A stretch of DNA of 64,000 nucleotides from Pseudomonas canadensis (GCF_000503215.1 NZ_AYTD01000017.1:62001-126000), one strand, 5' to 3'; shown: positions 7,365-16,295, counted from the stretch's first letter. Notes: generated by a model not told the origin, from the letters alone. Translations and numbers: made by a program.

Positions 7365-8264
7365 ATGGATTTCAAGCAACTGCGTTATTTCGTCGCGGTG
7401 TATGAGGAAGGCCACGTAGGTCGTGCCGCCGAGCGCCTGTCGATCTCCCAACCAGCGCTGTCCCAGCAGATCCGCCAGTTGGAACAGAACCTGGATGTGA
7501 GTCTGTTCGAGCGCAGCAGCAAGCGCCTGTTGCCAACACTGGCGGCGCACACGTTGTACAACCACGCGTTGCCGCTGATCGATGGCATGCAGCAAGCCGT
7601 TGAAGCCCTGCGCAACTTCAAGGGCCAGGCGATGCGCACCTTGGCCATCGGCGTGTTGCAAACCGTGCACACCAGCCTGGTGCCGCAGATGCTCGAGCGC
7701 GTGCGCAAGGCCCAGCCACATCTGGTGGTGCAGATCTACGAATTGACCGGACTTGAAATCGAGCGACGACTGCTCAACGGCTCGCTGGATATCGGCATAA
7801 GCTACTTGCCGCCACGCCAGCCGGGGCTGCACGGCGTGTTGCTGTACGAAGATGAGCTGAAAGTCGTCATCCCCGAAGACCATCCCCTGCGGGAATTCAA
7901 GAAAGTCTCGCTGAAGCAGGCGGCGGAGCTGCCGATGTTGCTGCTGGGGGAGGAGTTCCAGGTCCGGCAGATCTGGCAAGGACAGCTGTCCAACCTCGGA
8001 AGACGCCCGCAAGTTCAGGCAGAGTTGAACACTATGGTGGGGATTCTCGACAGTCTACCGCACACAAAACTGGCGACGGTGCTGCCGGGGCGCTCGCAGG
8101 ACGAACACAACAGTCAGTCGCTGCTATGGAAACCCTTGAGTGAACCCAGAGTGCCGCTGAAAGTCGGCCTGGTGTGCCGCGATGTGCAACGCCAGCAAGC
8201 GACAGTGGCGTTGCTGCGCACTCTGCTGGAAGACGTGATGAATGCCCCGCAGGCACAGTCCTGA
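7365..8264 (+). CDS. LysR-family transcriptional regulator
   Basis: This 299-residue protein begins MDFKQLRYFVAVYEEGHVGR and has the N-terminal winged HTH (AAERLSISQPALSQQIRQLE, about residues 20-39) of LysR-type regulators. The effector-binding domain follows from about residue 90, with typical pieces such as LAIGVLQTVHTSLVPQ, LDIGISYLPPRQPG and LLGEEFQVRQIW. It resembles the CynR/BenM branch. It is divergent from the aminotransferase gene and shares with it a 209-nt region containing a T-N11-A box, so it probably regulates that gene and itself. The ligand is unknown. The ATG has only a weak ribosome site (TAAG). Confidence 0.9.
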   Translation: MDFKQLRYFVAVYEEGHVGRAAERLSISQPALSQQIRQLEQNLDVSLFERSSKRLLPTLAAHTLYNHALPLIDGMQQAVEALRNFKGQAMRTLAIGVLQTVHTSLVPQMLERVRKAQPHLVVQIYELTGLEIERRLLNGSLDIGISYLPPRQPGLHGVLLYEDELKVVIPEDHPLREFKKVSLKQAAELPMLLLGEEFQVRQIWQGQLSNLGRRPQVQAELNTMVGILDSLPHTKLATVLPGRSQDEHNSQSLLWKPLSEPRVPLKVGLVCRDVQRQQATVALLRTLLEDVMNAPQAQS

Positions 8265-8290
8265 ACTCAAGCGGGCTGACTTTTTCGCGG

Positions 8291-8322
8291 GCAAAAGAAA
8301 ACCCCGCCGAAGCGGGGCTTTG
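8291..8322. terminator. Bidirectional hairpin terminator
   Basis: CCCCGC-CGAA-GCGGGG (8302-8317) is flanked on the left by an A-rich run, which reads as TTTTCTTTT on the minus strand. It would stop transcripts of the acyl-CoA dehydrogenase gene arriving from the right, and possibly the LysR transcript. The remaining ~185 nt up to 8505 hold nothing I recognise. Confidence 0.75.
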
Positions 8323-8505
8323 CAGACTGTTTCCCTGACATCCATTTCACTCCGCCGTCCTGGCAGAATCCTACGTGTCCGTGTTGTTGCTTTGCGCTTC
8401 CTGCGCGACGTCCATGTGAAGTAGATTATCCGTGGATCCAATATGGCGATAGAGGACGATTAGCAGCACGTCATGTAAGAGAATGCTTACACGCCCTCAA
8501 AACCC

Positions 8506-10284
8506 TTAGAACAGGGCCTCATCCAGCAAGAACAGCGATTCGCTACCGGATTTTACCGACGCACTCAGCGAGTGAATACGTGGCAACAAGCGCGCAAAGT
8601 AGAAGCGTGCAGTGCCTAGCTTGCTTGCGTAGAAGTCTTCTTCAGATTCCTTGCCCAACGCGGCCTTGGCCATGCGTGCCCACATATACGCGTAGGCCAT
8701 GTAGCCGAAGGCGTGCAAGTACTCCACCGACGCCGCGCCGATTTCATTCGGGTTGGTCTTGGCGCGATCCAGTACCCAGGCGGTCAGCTCATCCAGGCTA
8801 TCCACCGCCGCGCCCAGCGGTTTGGTGAACTCACTCAGCTCGGCACCCGCCGAGGCAATGAACGCGCGGATCTCATCGGCAAACAAGGTGTAGAACGCCC
8901 CACCACTGCCGACGATCTTGCGCCCCATCAAGTCCAGCGCCTGGATGCCGTTGGTGCCTTCGTAGATCTGGGTGATGCGCACATCCCGCACCAGTTGCTC
9001 CTGGCCCCACTCGCGAATGTAGCCATGGCCGCCGAACACTTGTTGGCCGAGCACGGTGGTTTCCAGGCCCAGGTCGCTCAAGAACGCCTTGGCTACCGGG
9101 GTCAATAACGCAACCAGGTTATCGGCGCGCTCACGGGCTGCGGCATCATCGCTGAACTTGGCGATGTCCAGTTGCGTCGCCACATAGGTGGAGAACGCAC
9201 GGCCACCTTCGTTCGCGGCCTTCATGGTCAGCAACATGCGGCGCACGTCGGGGTGCACGATGATCGGGTCGGCCACTTTGTCTTTATGCTGTGCGCCGGT
9301 CGGTGCACGGCTTTGCACGCGGTCGCGCGCATATTCAATGGCGTTCTGGTAGGAACGCTCGCCGGACGCCAGGCCCTGAATGCCCACACCCAGGCGCTCG
9401 TAGTTCATCATGGTGAACATCGCGGCCAAGCCACGGTTCGGCTCACCCACCAGGTAGCCCACGGCTTCGTCGAAGTTCATCACGCAGGTCGCCGACGCCT
9501 GGATCCCCATCTTGTGCTCAATGGAACCGCAGCTCACGGTGTTGCGCGCGCCCAGGCTGCCGTCGGCATTGACCATGAATTTCGGCACCAGGAACAGCGA
9601 GATACCCTTGGGGCCGGCCGGTGCGTCCGGCAGCTTGGCCAGCACCAAGTGGATGATGTTCTCGGTGAGGTCGTGTTCACCCCCGGTGATAAAGATCTTG
9701 GTACCGCTGACTGTGTAGGAACCGTCCGCCTGTGGCTCGGCCTTGGTGCGAATAATCCCCAAGTCAGTACCGGCGTGGGCTTCGGTCAGGCACATGGAGC
9801 CGGCCCATTCACCGGAATACATCTTCGGCAGATAAGCGGCTTTCAGTTCTTCGCTGGCGTGGGTGTTGATCGACACGCAGGCGCCAGAGGTCAGCATCGG
9901 GTACAAACCGAACGCCAGGCTCGACGAGTTGATCATCTCTTCAACCTGGGCCGACACCGCCTTAGGCATACCCATGCCGCCGAACATCGGATCACCACCT
10001 ACCCCAACCCAGCCGCCTTCGGCATAGGTTTTGTAGGCCTGTGGAAAACCGTCCGGCGTGAATACCGCGGTGTTGTCCCAGCGGCAACCCTGCTCATCGC
10101 CACCGCGGCTGAGCGGGGCGATGGATTTGGCGGTGACCTTGCCGGCTTCTTCGAGGATGGCCTCTACGGTTTCGGCGTCAACGGTGTCTGCCAATGCCGG
10201 CAATTGGGCCCAAGTGGTGGCGACCTCAAAGACTTCGTTGAGGACGAAGCGCATATCACGCAGCGGCGCTTTGTAATCAGCCAT
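8506..10284 (-). CDS. Acyl-CoA dehydrogenase, large FadE-type (592 aa)
   Basis: This enzyme catalyses the FAD-dependent first step of beta-oxidation. Visible motifs are CLTEAHAGTDLG (residues 165-176, flavin/substrate loop), a Gly-rich QQVFGGHGYIREWG segment, and catalytic Glu442 in IYEGTNGIQ. The 592-residue length, with an extra C-terminal helical domain, places it with the large PA0506-PA0508-type dehydrogenases, not the ~390-aa short family. It is one of three related copies in this window. The start MADYKAPLRD follows GAGG; the N-terminal KAPLRDMRF is shared with its neighbours. Chain-length preference cannot be told from sequence. Confidence 0.93.
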   Translation of the reverse strand: MADYKAPLRDMRFVLNEVFEVATTWAQLPALADTVDAETVEAILEEAGKVTAKSIAPLSRGGDEQGCRWDNTAVFTPDGFPQAYKTYAEGGWVGVGGDPMFGGMGMPKAVSAQVEEMINSSSLAFGLYPMLTSGACVSINTHASEELKAAYLPKMYSGEWAGSMCLTEAHAGTDLGIIRTKAEPQADGSYTVSGTKIFITGGEHDLTENIIHLVLAKLPDAPAGPKGISLFLVPKFMVNADGSLGARNTVSCGSIEHKMGIQASATCVMNFDEAVGYLVGEPNRGLAAMFTMMNYERLGVGIQGLASGERSYQNAIEYARDRVQSRAPTGAQHKDKVADPIIVHPDVRRMLLTMKAANEGGRAFSTYVATQLDIAKFSDDAAARERADNLVALLTPVAKAFLSDLGLETTVLGQQVFGGHGYIREWGQEQLVRDVRITQIYEGTNGIQALDLMGRKIVGSGGAFYTLFADEIRAFIASAGAELSEFTKPLGAAVDSLDELTAWVLDRAKTNPNEIGAASVEYLHAFGYMAYAYMWARMAKAALGKESEEDFYASKLGTARFYFARLLPRIHSLSASVKSGSESLFLLDEALF

Positions 10285-10407
10285 GGCAAACCTCGTGAGA
10301 ACGTGAAAAGTAATTCGGTAAGAGTCGGTTTTACAGGCTCAGAGTGTACCCGAACAACTTTTCAGACACATAGGGTCCACTTGTGACTGATCGGTATTTT
10401 TAAGTCA

Positions 10408-12177
10408 CTACAGCGCAAATGCCTCCGCAGGCAGACTCATCAGGCATTCGCTGCCCGCTTCCACCGCAGCACGGTGGGTGGCGGTACGCGGTAGCAGGCG
10501 CTTGAAATAGAAGTCGCAGGTCGCGAGCTTGGCCTTGGAGAAATCCGAGTCCGGTTGCTCAAGGGCAGCCATCGCCATACGCAGCCACAGGTAGGCAAGG
10601 ATCACGTAGCCGCTGTACATCAAGTAATCCACGGCCGCCGCACCGACTTCATCGGGGTTCTTCATCGCGGCCATGCCGACTTTAGTGGTCAGTTCGCCCC
10701 ACTCTCCGTTCAGCTGGCTGAGCTGCGCCACATAGGCCTTGAGCTGCGGGTGCTCGGCATTAGCCGCGCAGAACTTATGCACGATCTTGGTAAACCCACG
10801 CAGCAACTTGCCCTGGCTGCCCAGCACCTTGCGCCCCAGCAGGTCGAGGGCCTGAATGCCGTTGGTGCCTTCATAGATCGGCGCAATCCGTGCGTCGCGG
10901 GCCAGTTGTTCCATGCCCCATTCGCGGATGTAGCCGTGGCCGCCGAAGATCTGCATGCCGTGGTTGGTCACCTCAAGGCCGGTGTCGGTCATGAAGGCTT
11001 TGCAGATGGGGGTGAGGAACGCCAGCAGGTCTTCGGCGTCCTGACGTTGGGTGGCGTCGCCGCTCAGGTGCGCGGTGTCGAGCAACTGTGCGGTGAAGTA
11101 GGTCAGTGCGCGGTTGCCTTCGTTGAAGGCCTTCATGGTCAGCAGCATGCGGCGCACGTCGGGGTGCACGATGATCGGGTCGGCGGCTTTATCTGGAGCC
11201 TTGGCACCGGTCAACGAGCGCATCTGCAGGCGGTCGTTGGCGTATTTGATGGCGCCCTGGAAGCTCGCTTCGCCATTGCACAAGCCCTGCATACCGGTGC
11301 CCAGGCGCGCGTGATTCATCATGGTGAACATGCAGTTGAGGCCTTTGTTCGCCTCACCGATCAGAAAACCCTTGGCGCCATCGAAGTTCAACACGCAGGT
11401 GGCAGAGCCCTTGATGCCCATCTTGTGTTCGATGGAGCCGCAGTGCACCGCGTTACGCTCGCCCGAATCCGCATGGAACTTGGGCACGATAAACAGCGAG
11501 ATACCCTTGGTGCCCGCCGGTGCGTCCGGCAGTTTGGCCAGCACTAGGTGGATAATGTTGGCGCTCATGTCGTGCTCGCCGGCCGAGATGAAGATCTTGC
11601 TGCCGGTGACCGCATAGCTGCCATCCGCCTGGGGCACGGCGCGGGTCTTGATCAGGCCCAGGTCGGTGCCGCAATGGGCTTCGGTGAGGCACATGGTGCC
11701 GGTCCATTCGCCGGCGGTGAGTTTGGTGAGGAACGTGTCTTTCTGCTCGGCGGTGCCGTGGGCGTGGATCGCCGACATCGCGCCGTGGGTCAGCCCTGGG
11801 TACATGCCCCAGGACGTGTTGCTGGAGCCGATCATCTCGCTGAGCACCAGGCCCAGCGACGACGGCAGGCCCTGGCCGCCGTAGGCCGGGTCTGCCGCCA
11901 CGCCGTGCCAGCCTCCTTCCACGTACTGGGCGAAGGCTTCCTTGAAACCCTTGGGCGTAGTGACCACGCCGTTGTCAAAATGACAGCCTTCTTCGTCGCC
12001 GCTACGGTTGAGCGGTGCGAGGACGTTTTCGCAGAATTTGGCGCCTTCCTCGAGAATCGCGCTGACCATGTCCGGGCTGGCATCGGTGGCGCCCAAGGCG
12101 GCGTAATGGCCGTGGAAATCAAATACGTTGTCGATCAGAAAACGCATGTCGCGAAGGGGAGCTTTGTAGTCAGGCAT
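10408..12177 (-). CDS. Acyl-CoA dehydrogenase, large FadE-type (589 aa)
   Basis: This is the second of three large acyl-CoA dehydrogenases. It begins MPDYKAPLRDMRFLIDNVFD, has CLTEAHCGTDLG in the flavin loop, HGMQIFGGHGYIREWG, and the catalytic Glu436 in IYEGTNGIQ. The domain layout is an N-terminal helical domain, a central beta domain, a C-terminal FAD helical domain and an additional C-terminal extension. I chose the ATG at 12177 because GGAGA lies 8 nt upstream and the N-terminus then matches the paralogues. It ends 123 nt before the next copy's start, so the two may be separately transcribed; no strong promoter is obvious in the gap. Confidence 0.93.
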   Translation of the reverse strand: MPDYKAPLRDMRFLIDNVFDFHGHYAALGATDASPDMVSAILEEGAKFCENVLAPLNRSGDEEGCHFDNGVVTTPKGFKEAFAQYVEGGWHGVAADPAYGGQGLPSSLGLVLSEMIGSSNTSWGMYPGLTHGAMSAIHAHGTAEQKDTFLTKLTAGEWTGTMCLTEAHCGTDLGLIKTRAVPQADGSYAVTGSKIFISAGEHDMSANIIHLVLAKLPDAPAGTKGISLFIVPKFHADSGERNAVHCGSIEHKMGIKGSATCVLNFDGAKGFLIGEANKGLNCMFTMMNHARLGTGMQGLCNGEASFQGAIKYANDRLQMRSLTGAKAPDKAADPIIVHPDVRRMLLTMKAFNEGNRALTYFTAQLLDTAHLSGDATQRQDAEDLLAFLTPICKAFMTDTGLEVTNHGMQIFGGHGYIREWGMEQLARDARIAPIYEGTNGIQALDLLGRKVLGSQGKLLRGFTKIVHKFCAANAEHPQLKAYVAQLSQLNGEWGELTTKVGMAAMKNPDEVGAAAVDYLMYSGYVILAYLWLRMAMAALEQPDSDFSKAKLATCDFYFKRLLPRTATHRAAVEAGSECLMSLPAEAFAL

Positions 12178-12267
12178 GGCAATGTCTCCGTCAGCAGATG
12201 GCTTCAACCTACTGCCGGGCATTGCCTCGGACAATCACTGTAGCGCTGCTGAATACAGCGCCATTAC

Positions 12268-13557
12268 TCAACCGGCAGCGCTCTCCATGCGCACCGCGCC
12301 ACGTCGGGTTTGCCCGGCCGCGACCACGCAGTTACGCCCGGCGCCTTTGGCGGCATACAGCGCCTGATCGGCGGATTTGAGCACTTCTTCCGGCGTGCGC
12401 TGCTCAGCCTGGCGCTCGGCCACGCCGATGCTGATCGTCACCGAGACACTCGAAGCGCCGCTGCCCGCTCGGCGCTGACGGCCCTGATGATCGTCCTGAG
12501 GACGGTCCGAATTGCGCAGCTTGATATCGTAATCCGCAATGATCTCGCGGATTTCCTCCAGGTGCGGCAAGCACTCTTCGACCGTCTTGCCGGCAAACAC
12601 CACGGCGAACTCTTCGCCACCGTAGCGATAAGCCCGCCCGCCCCCGTTGACCTTGGACAGCTTGCTCGCCACCAGTCGCAGCACCTGGTCACCGACATCA
12701 TGACCGTGGGTGTCGTTGAAGCGCTTGAAGTGGTCAACGTCGCTCATCGCCAGCACGTAATTGCGCCCCAGCCGCTGCATGCGCTCGTTCAGTGCGCGGC
12801 GCCCAGGCAAGCCGGTGAGTTCATCGCGGAAGGCCATTTGATAAGCCTCGTGGGCCACGCCGGCAGCAATCATCAGCATCACCTGGCTGCACATGATGTT
12901 CAGGGTGAACGGCAAGATGAAGGTCTGCGGCAACATCCAGAATAGGCCCAGCAGGCCCACCAGTTGCGCCGCGTGCAGCGGGCGCGGCTGGTACCAGTAT
13001 TGTACCGCCAGGGTCAGGAAACCGATCAGGAACATCGGATACGACAGCTGGATCAGGCTCATCCAACTGCCATGCAGCGCCGGCCAGCGAATCTCCGCCA
13101 ACCAGTTCAGCACGGCTTGGGGATAACTCTGCTCCAGCGCCAGCGCCACGCTGCCCACCGCTAACAGTACCGCGCCACGGGCGACGAAATCGCGGAACAG
13201 GTGGGTCTTCTCTTGCCACAGGGCATAGATGCTGAACAACAACGGCAACAGCAAGCAGCACAGGTGAAACACCACGGCCGCGTCTTCGCGCACGCGGCCG
13301 TTGTCACGATAGAAATCGGTCTGGGTATCCAGCAGGAAGTAGGCGATGTACACCGTGATCATCAGGAACAGTTCGCGCTGACGGCGATACACCGCGCAAT
13401 ACGAACCGCCGAGCAACAGCACCAGGGTCGGCAACACATTGAACAGCGACGTGAAGAAGACGTTGAGGTCCTTGACGTACGCAGCCGAGAGCCCGGCCAG
13501 CAAGAGCAGCAACGAGGGTAAAAAATGACTGAAACGTACAGCGGACACGCGCGACAA
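12268..13557 (-). CDS. Membrane-bound diguanylate cyclase (GGDEF protein)
   Basis: The ~429-residue protein has about seven hydrophobic segments in its first 230 residues (for example SHFLPSLLLLLAGLSAAYV and FLMITVYIAYFLL), then a GGDEF domain. The active-site motif is intact as RYGGEEFAVVF, and SDVDHFKRFNDTHGHDVGD is the metal/GTP-binding region, so it should synthesise cyclic-di-GMP. A short low-complexity stretch (SDRPQDDHQGRQRRAGSGAS) interrupts the domain before VSVTISIGVA. The start is uncertain: TTG at 13557 has GGAG 8 nt upstream, GTG nine nt further in is an alternative. It lies between two acyl-CoA dehydrogenase genes, in the same direction. Confidence 0.88.
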   Translation of the reverse strand: MSRVSAVRFSHFLPSLLLLLAGLSAAYVKDLNVFFTSLFNVLPTLVLLLGGSYCAVYRRQRELFLMITVYIAYFLLDTQTDFYRDNGRVREDAAVVFHLCCLLLPLLFSIYALWQEKTHLFRDFVARGAVLLAVGSVALALEQSYPQAVLNWLAEIRWPALHGSWMSLIQLSYPMFLIGFLTLAVQYWYQPRPLHAAQLVGLLGLFWMLPQTFILPFTLNIMCSQVMLMIAAGVAHEAYQMAFRDELTGLPGRRALNERMQRLGRNYVLAMSDVDHFKRFNDTHGHDVGDQVLRLVASKLSKVNGGGRAYRYGGEEFAVVFAGKTVEECLPHLEEIREIIADYDIKLRNSDRPQDDHQGRQRRAGSGASSVSVTISIGVAERQAEQRTPEEVLKSADQALYAAKGAGRNCVVAAGQTRRGAVRMESAAG

Positions 13558-13700
13558 GGGTAAAACTCCGACCCGCAAAAAGATGATGGCACTGTGCCTT
13601 TATGCCGACAGTTAAGCACAACCTGGCACGCATGTATCACATTGCCATCACTGTAACGGCAGCCAGCGGTAATCCCTGAGTTTTTTGTTGCAACGCTTTC

Positions 13701-13800
13701 TGTAGGAGCGGGCTTGCCCGCGAAGGTCGTCAACGATGACGGGGGTCGCCTGAATAAACGCGGTGCCTGTGGTTTCTTCGCGAGCAAGCTCGCTCCTACA
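13701..13800. repeat. REP inverted-repeat pair
   Basis: TGTAGGAGCGGGCTTGCCCG at the left and the complementary GCGAGCAAGCTCGCTCCTACA at the right enclose about 55 nt. This is the common Pseudomonas REP/REPIN arrangement. Similar elements occur at eight places in the window. Confidence 0.85.
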
Positions 13801-13805
13801 AAGAA

Positions 13806-13842
13806 ACGAAAAAGCCGCCGCTCCCGTGAAGGAGCGACGGCT
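13806..13842 (-). terminator. Terminator of the third acyl-CoA dehydrogenase gene
   Basis: AGCCGCCGCTCC (13813-13824) pairs with GGAGCGACGGCT (13831-13842) with one mismatch. On the minus strand it is followed by TTTTTCGTTT. It lies 23 nt beyond the stop codon of the gene at 13865. Confidence 0.8.
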
Positions 13843-13864
13843 CTTGAAGTGAACCCGGTAAGGC

Positions 13865-15670
13865 TTAGTAAGCCAGGCCGAAGTCTTCTTCTTTCATGTC
13901 CATCAGGTTGTTTGCGCCCGACAGCATGGTGGCTTTATGGGCCAGGGTACGCGGCAGGATGCGCTGGAAGTAGAAGCGCGCAGTCTGCAGCTTGGCGGTG
14001 TAGAACGCCTCTTCGGTGGTGCCGGCAGCCAGTTTTTCGGCAGCCAGGCGCGCCATGTCGGCCCAGAAGTAAGCCAGGCACGCATACCCGGAGTACATCA
14101 GGTAGTCCACCGAGGCGGCACCCACTTCTTCGCGGTCTTTCATCGCGGCCATGCCGACCTTCATGGTCAACTCGCCCCACTCTTTGTTCAGCGCAGCCAG
14201 CGGAGCAACGAACTCTTTGACGGCTTCGTTACCTTCGTTGGCCTGGCAGAACTTGTGCACGATCTTGGTGAAGCCCTTGAGCGCTTCGCCTTGGGTCATC
14301 AGCACTTTACGGCCCAGCAGGTCGAGGGCCTGGATACCGGTGGTGCCTTCGTACAGCATCGAAATGCGGCTGTCGCGAACGTTCTGCTCCATGCCCCACT
14401 CGGCGATGAAGCCGTGGCCGCCGTAGATCTGCACACCGTGGTTGGCAGACTCGAAGCCGACTTCGGTCATGAACGCCTTGGCGATCGGAGTCATGAAGGC
14501 CAGCAGGCCGTCGGCCTGTTTCTTGGCTTCGTCGTCGGTGCCGTATTTGACGATGTCCACTTGCTTGGCGGTGAAGTACACCATCGCACGGTTGCCTTCG
14601 GCGAAGGCTTTCATGGTCAGCAGCATGCGGCGCACGTCAGGGTGCACGATGATCGGGTCGGCGGCTTTGTCAGGTGCTTTCGGGCCGGTCAGGGAGCGCA
14701 TTTGCAGGCGGTCACGTGCGTATTTCAGGCCGCCCTGGAAGCCGATCTCGGCGTGGGACAGACCTTGCAGCGCGGTGCCCAGGCGAGCGGTGTTCATAAA
14801 GGTGAACATGCAGTTCAGGCCTTTGTTCGCCGGGCCGATCAGGAAACCGGTCGCCGCGTCGAAGTTCATCACGCAGGTGGCGTTGCCGTGGATGCCCATC
14901 TTGTGTTCCAGGGAACCACAGGTCACGGCGTTGCGCGCGCCGATCGAACCGTCGGCGTTCGGCAGGAACTTCGGCACGATGAACAGCGAGATACCTTTGG
15001 TGCCAGCCGGTGCGTCCGGCAGGCGGGCCAGTACGATGTGGACGATGTTGTCGGCCATGTCGTGTTCACCGGCCGAGATGAAGATCTTGGTGCCGGAGAC
15101 TTTGTAGGAACCGTCAGCCTGAGGCTCGGCCTTGGTACGCAGCATGCCCAGGTCGGTGCCGCAGTGTGGCTCGGTCAGGCACATGGTGCCGGTCCATTCG
15201 CCCGACACCAGTTTGGTCAGGTAAGCCTCTTGCTGCTCGGGAGTACCGTGCTCGGAGATGGTGTTCATCGCACCGTGGGACAGGCCCGGGTACATGCCCC
15301 ACGACCAGTTGGCGGCGCCGACCATTTCACTGACTGCCAGACCCAGGGATTCCGGCAGGCCTTGGCCGCCGTGCTCCACGTCGTGGGCCAGGCTTGGCCA
15401 GCCGCCTTCGACGAATTGTTTGTAGGCTTCTTTGAAACCGGTTGGGGTTTTAACGCCCGACTCACTCCAGGTGCAGCCTTCGATATCACCCACGCGGTTC
15501 AGCGGTGCCAGCACTTGCTCACAAAACTTGGCGCCCTCTTCAAGGATGGCGTCAACCATGTCCGGGGTAGCGTCCTGGCAAGCCGGCAGGCTCTGATAGT
15601 GCGCTTCATAGCCAAGCAGTTCGTCACGAACGAAGCGAATATCACGCAAGGGGGCCTTGTAGTCAGGCAT
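13865..15670 (-). CDS. Acyl-CoA dehydrogenase, large FadE-type (601 aa)
   Basis: The third large acyl-CoA dehydrogenase starts MPDYKAPLRDIRFVRDELLG. It carries CLTEPHCGTDLG, HGVQIYGGHGFIAEWG and catalytic Glu441 in LYEGTTGIQ. It differs from the other two in using EPHCGTD and LYEGTTG, so it is a diverged paralogue, not a recent duplicate. I chose the ATG at 15670 because it aligns with the paralogues and has AGAGG upstream; an upstream in-frame start would run through the PsrA-like boxes. By position next to the biotin genes it corresponds to the PA0506-type gene. Two PsrA-type palindromes upstream point to fatty-acid-responsive control. Confidence 0.93.
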   Translation of the reverse strand: MPDYKAPLRDIRFVRDELLGYEAHYQSLPACQDATPDMVDAILEEGAKFCEQVLAPLNRVGDIEGCTWSESGVKTPTGFKEAYKQFVEGGWPSLAHDVEHGGQGLPESLGLAVSEMVGAANWSWGMYPGLSHGAMNTISEHGTPEQQEAYLTKLVSGEWTGTMCLTEPHCGTDLGMLRTKAEPQADGSYKVSGTKIFISAGEHDMADNIVHIVLARLPDAPAGTKGISLFIVPKFLPNADGSIGARNAVTCGSLEHKMGIHGNATCVMNFDAATGFLIGPANKGLNCMFTFMNTARLGTALQGLSHAEIGFQGGLKYARDRLQMRSLTGPKAPDKAADPIIVHPDVRRMLLTMKAFAEGNRAMVYFTAKQVDIVKYGTDDEAKKQADGLLAFMTPIAKAFMTEVGFESANHGVQIYGGHGFIAEWGMEQNVRDSRISMLYEGTTGIQALDLLGRKVLMTQGEALKGFTKIVHKFCQANEGNEAVKEFVAPLAALNKEWGELTMKVGMAAMKDREEVGAASVDYLMYSGYACLAYFWADMARLAAEKLAAGTTEEAFYTAKLQTARFYFQRILPRTLAHKATMLSGANNLMDMKEEDFGLAY

Positions 15671-15730
15671 AGCGATAAACCTCTGCTGATGTATCTGGAA
15701 TGAACAACCGCGTGGAATTGTTGTGGCGGT

Positions 15731-15757
15731 CAAACAGGTGTTTGAAACATACGTTTA
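15731..15757 (-). promoter_or_regulatory. Tandem PsrA-like operators upstream of the acyl-CoA dehydrogenase
   Basis: CAAAC-AGGT-GTTTG (15731-15744) is a perfect match to the published Pseudomonas PsrA palindrome (G/C)AAAC-N2-4-GTTT(G/C). GAAAC-ATAC-GTTTA (15744-15757) is a second copy with one deviation, sharing one base. They lie 61-87 nt before the start codon. PsrA is a long-chain-fatty-acid-responsive TetR repressor/activator of beta-oxidation genes. Confidence 0.65.
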
Positions 15758-15894
15758 CCACTTGGGGATGTCAAGCGTCGTCCGGATGCCGTTTGTCATG
15801 ACGTGAATCAAAGGCGCGCATAGAGAAGCCTGTGGCGAGATGCCACAAGGCGTTCAGAAAACAATAGAAGTTCAGAGGGATGATGCAGAACAAA

Positions 15895-15984
15895 TGTGGG
15901 AGCGGGCTTGCTCGCGAAAGCGGTGGATCAGTCAACTGATGTATTGGCTGAAAGACCGCTTTCGCGAGCAAGCCCACTCCCACA
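15895..15984. repeat. Long REP inverted repeat
   Basis: Arms of about 30 nt, beginning TGTGGGAGCGGGCTTGCTCG and closing with its complement ending CTCCCACA, pair with a single mismatch around about 30 nt of spacer. It would form a very stable hairpin in RNA on either strand, just downstream of the gene at 16014. Confidence 0.88.
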
Positions 15985-16013
15985 GAAAAGCCAAGGTGCA
16001 GACAGAGAGAGGA

Positions 16014-16295
16014 TTACGCGTAGGTGTCGATCAGGGTGCCGAGCATTTCATCCGAAGCTTTGGCGACTTTGGCGCCGAGCTCCACCTGGAACTTGCCTTG
16101 GGCCATTTCGACCATGTTGCTGGCCGAGTTGGACGGCTGGGCGCGGTCGTTGGCTTGCAGTCGGTCGCTTTGCGCATCCGAGGGCTGGGTCGTCGCGGCG
16201 CTGGCAATTTTACCGGCGGCCTGGTCGACACGGTTCTGCCCGGTCTGAATGCTGCTCAGGCCCGAGTAAAACGCGCTGCTTCCAGAGATTTCCAT
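16014..16295 (-). CDS. Small flagellar-axial-like protein (93 aa), PA0505-position homologue
   Basis: The protein begins MEISGSSAFYSGLSSIQTGQ. Its first 35 residues (GLSSIQTGQNRVDQAAGKIASAAT) look like the N-terminal helix of flagellar rod/hook proteins, and its end (NMVEMAQGKFQVELGAKVAK then ASDEMLGTLIDTY) looks like their C-terminal helix, the two parts of axial proteins that form the coiled-coil core. The large middle domains are absent. No flagellar genes are nearby. It lies between bioD and the acyl-CoA dehydrogenase, the position of PA0505 in P. aeruginosa. It has no signal peptide. Function is unknown; axial-protein ancestry is inferred from the heptad-like termini. Confidence 0.75.
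   Translation of the reverse strand: MEISGSSAFYSGLSSIQTGQNRVDQAAGKIASAATTQPSDAQSDRLQANDRAQPSNSASNMVEMAQGKFQVELGAKVAKASDEMLGTLIDTYA

Larger units (their letters stand above)
15671..16013. other. Intergenic region without a gene
   Basis: This 343-nt gap between the acyl-CoA dehydrogenase promoter and the 93-aa protein gene holds the PsrA-like boxes near its left end and a REP inverted repeat at its right end. Between them (about 15760-15894) I see no convincing open reading frame, RNA or terminator. Confidence 0.7.

Noticed and set aside
8324..8505. Possible small RNA or small gene between the LysR gene and the acyl-CoA dehydrogenase
   Set aside because: No promoter-terminator pair or ribosome site with a convincing frame could be seen.
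13701..13800. Repeats considered as a CRISPR array
   Set aside because: Only one inverted pair per site, no regular repeat-spacer pattern and no cas genes; these are REP elements.
13937..15703. 588-codon open frame opposite the third acyl-CoA dehydrogenase
   Set aside because: Antisense shadow of a strongly conserved gene; paralogous dehydrogenases give similar shadow frames, which explains apparent similarity between them.
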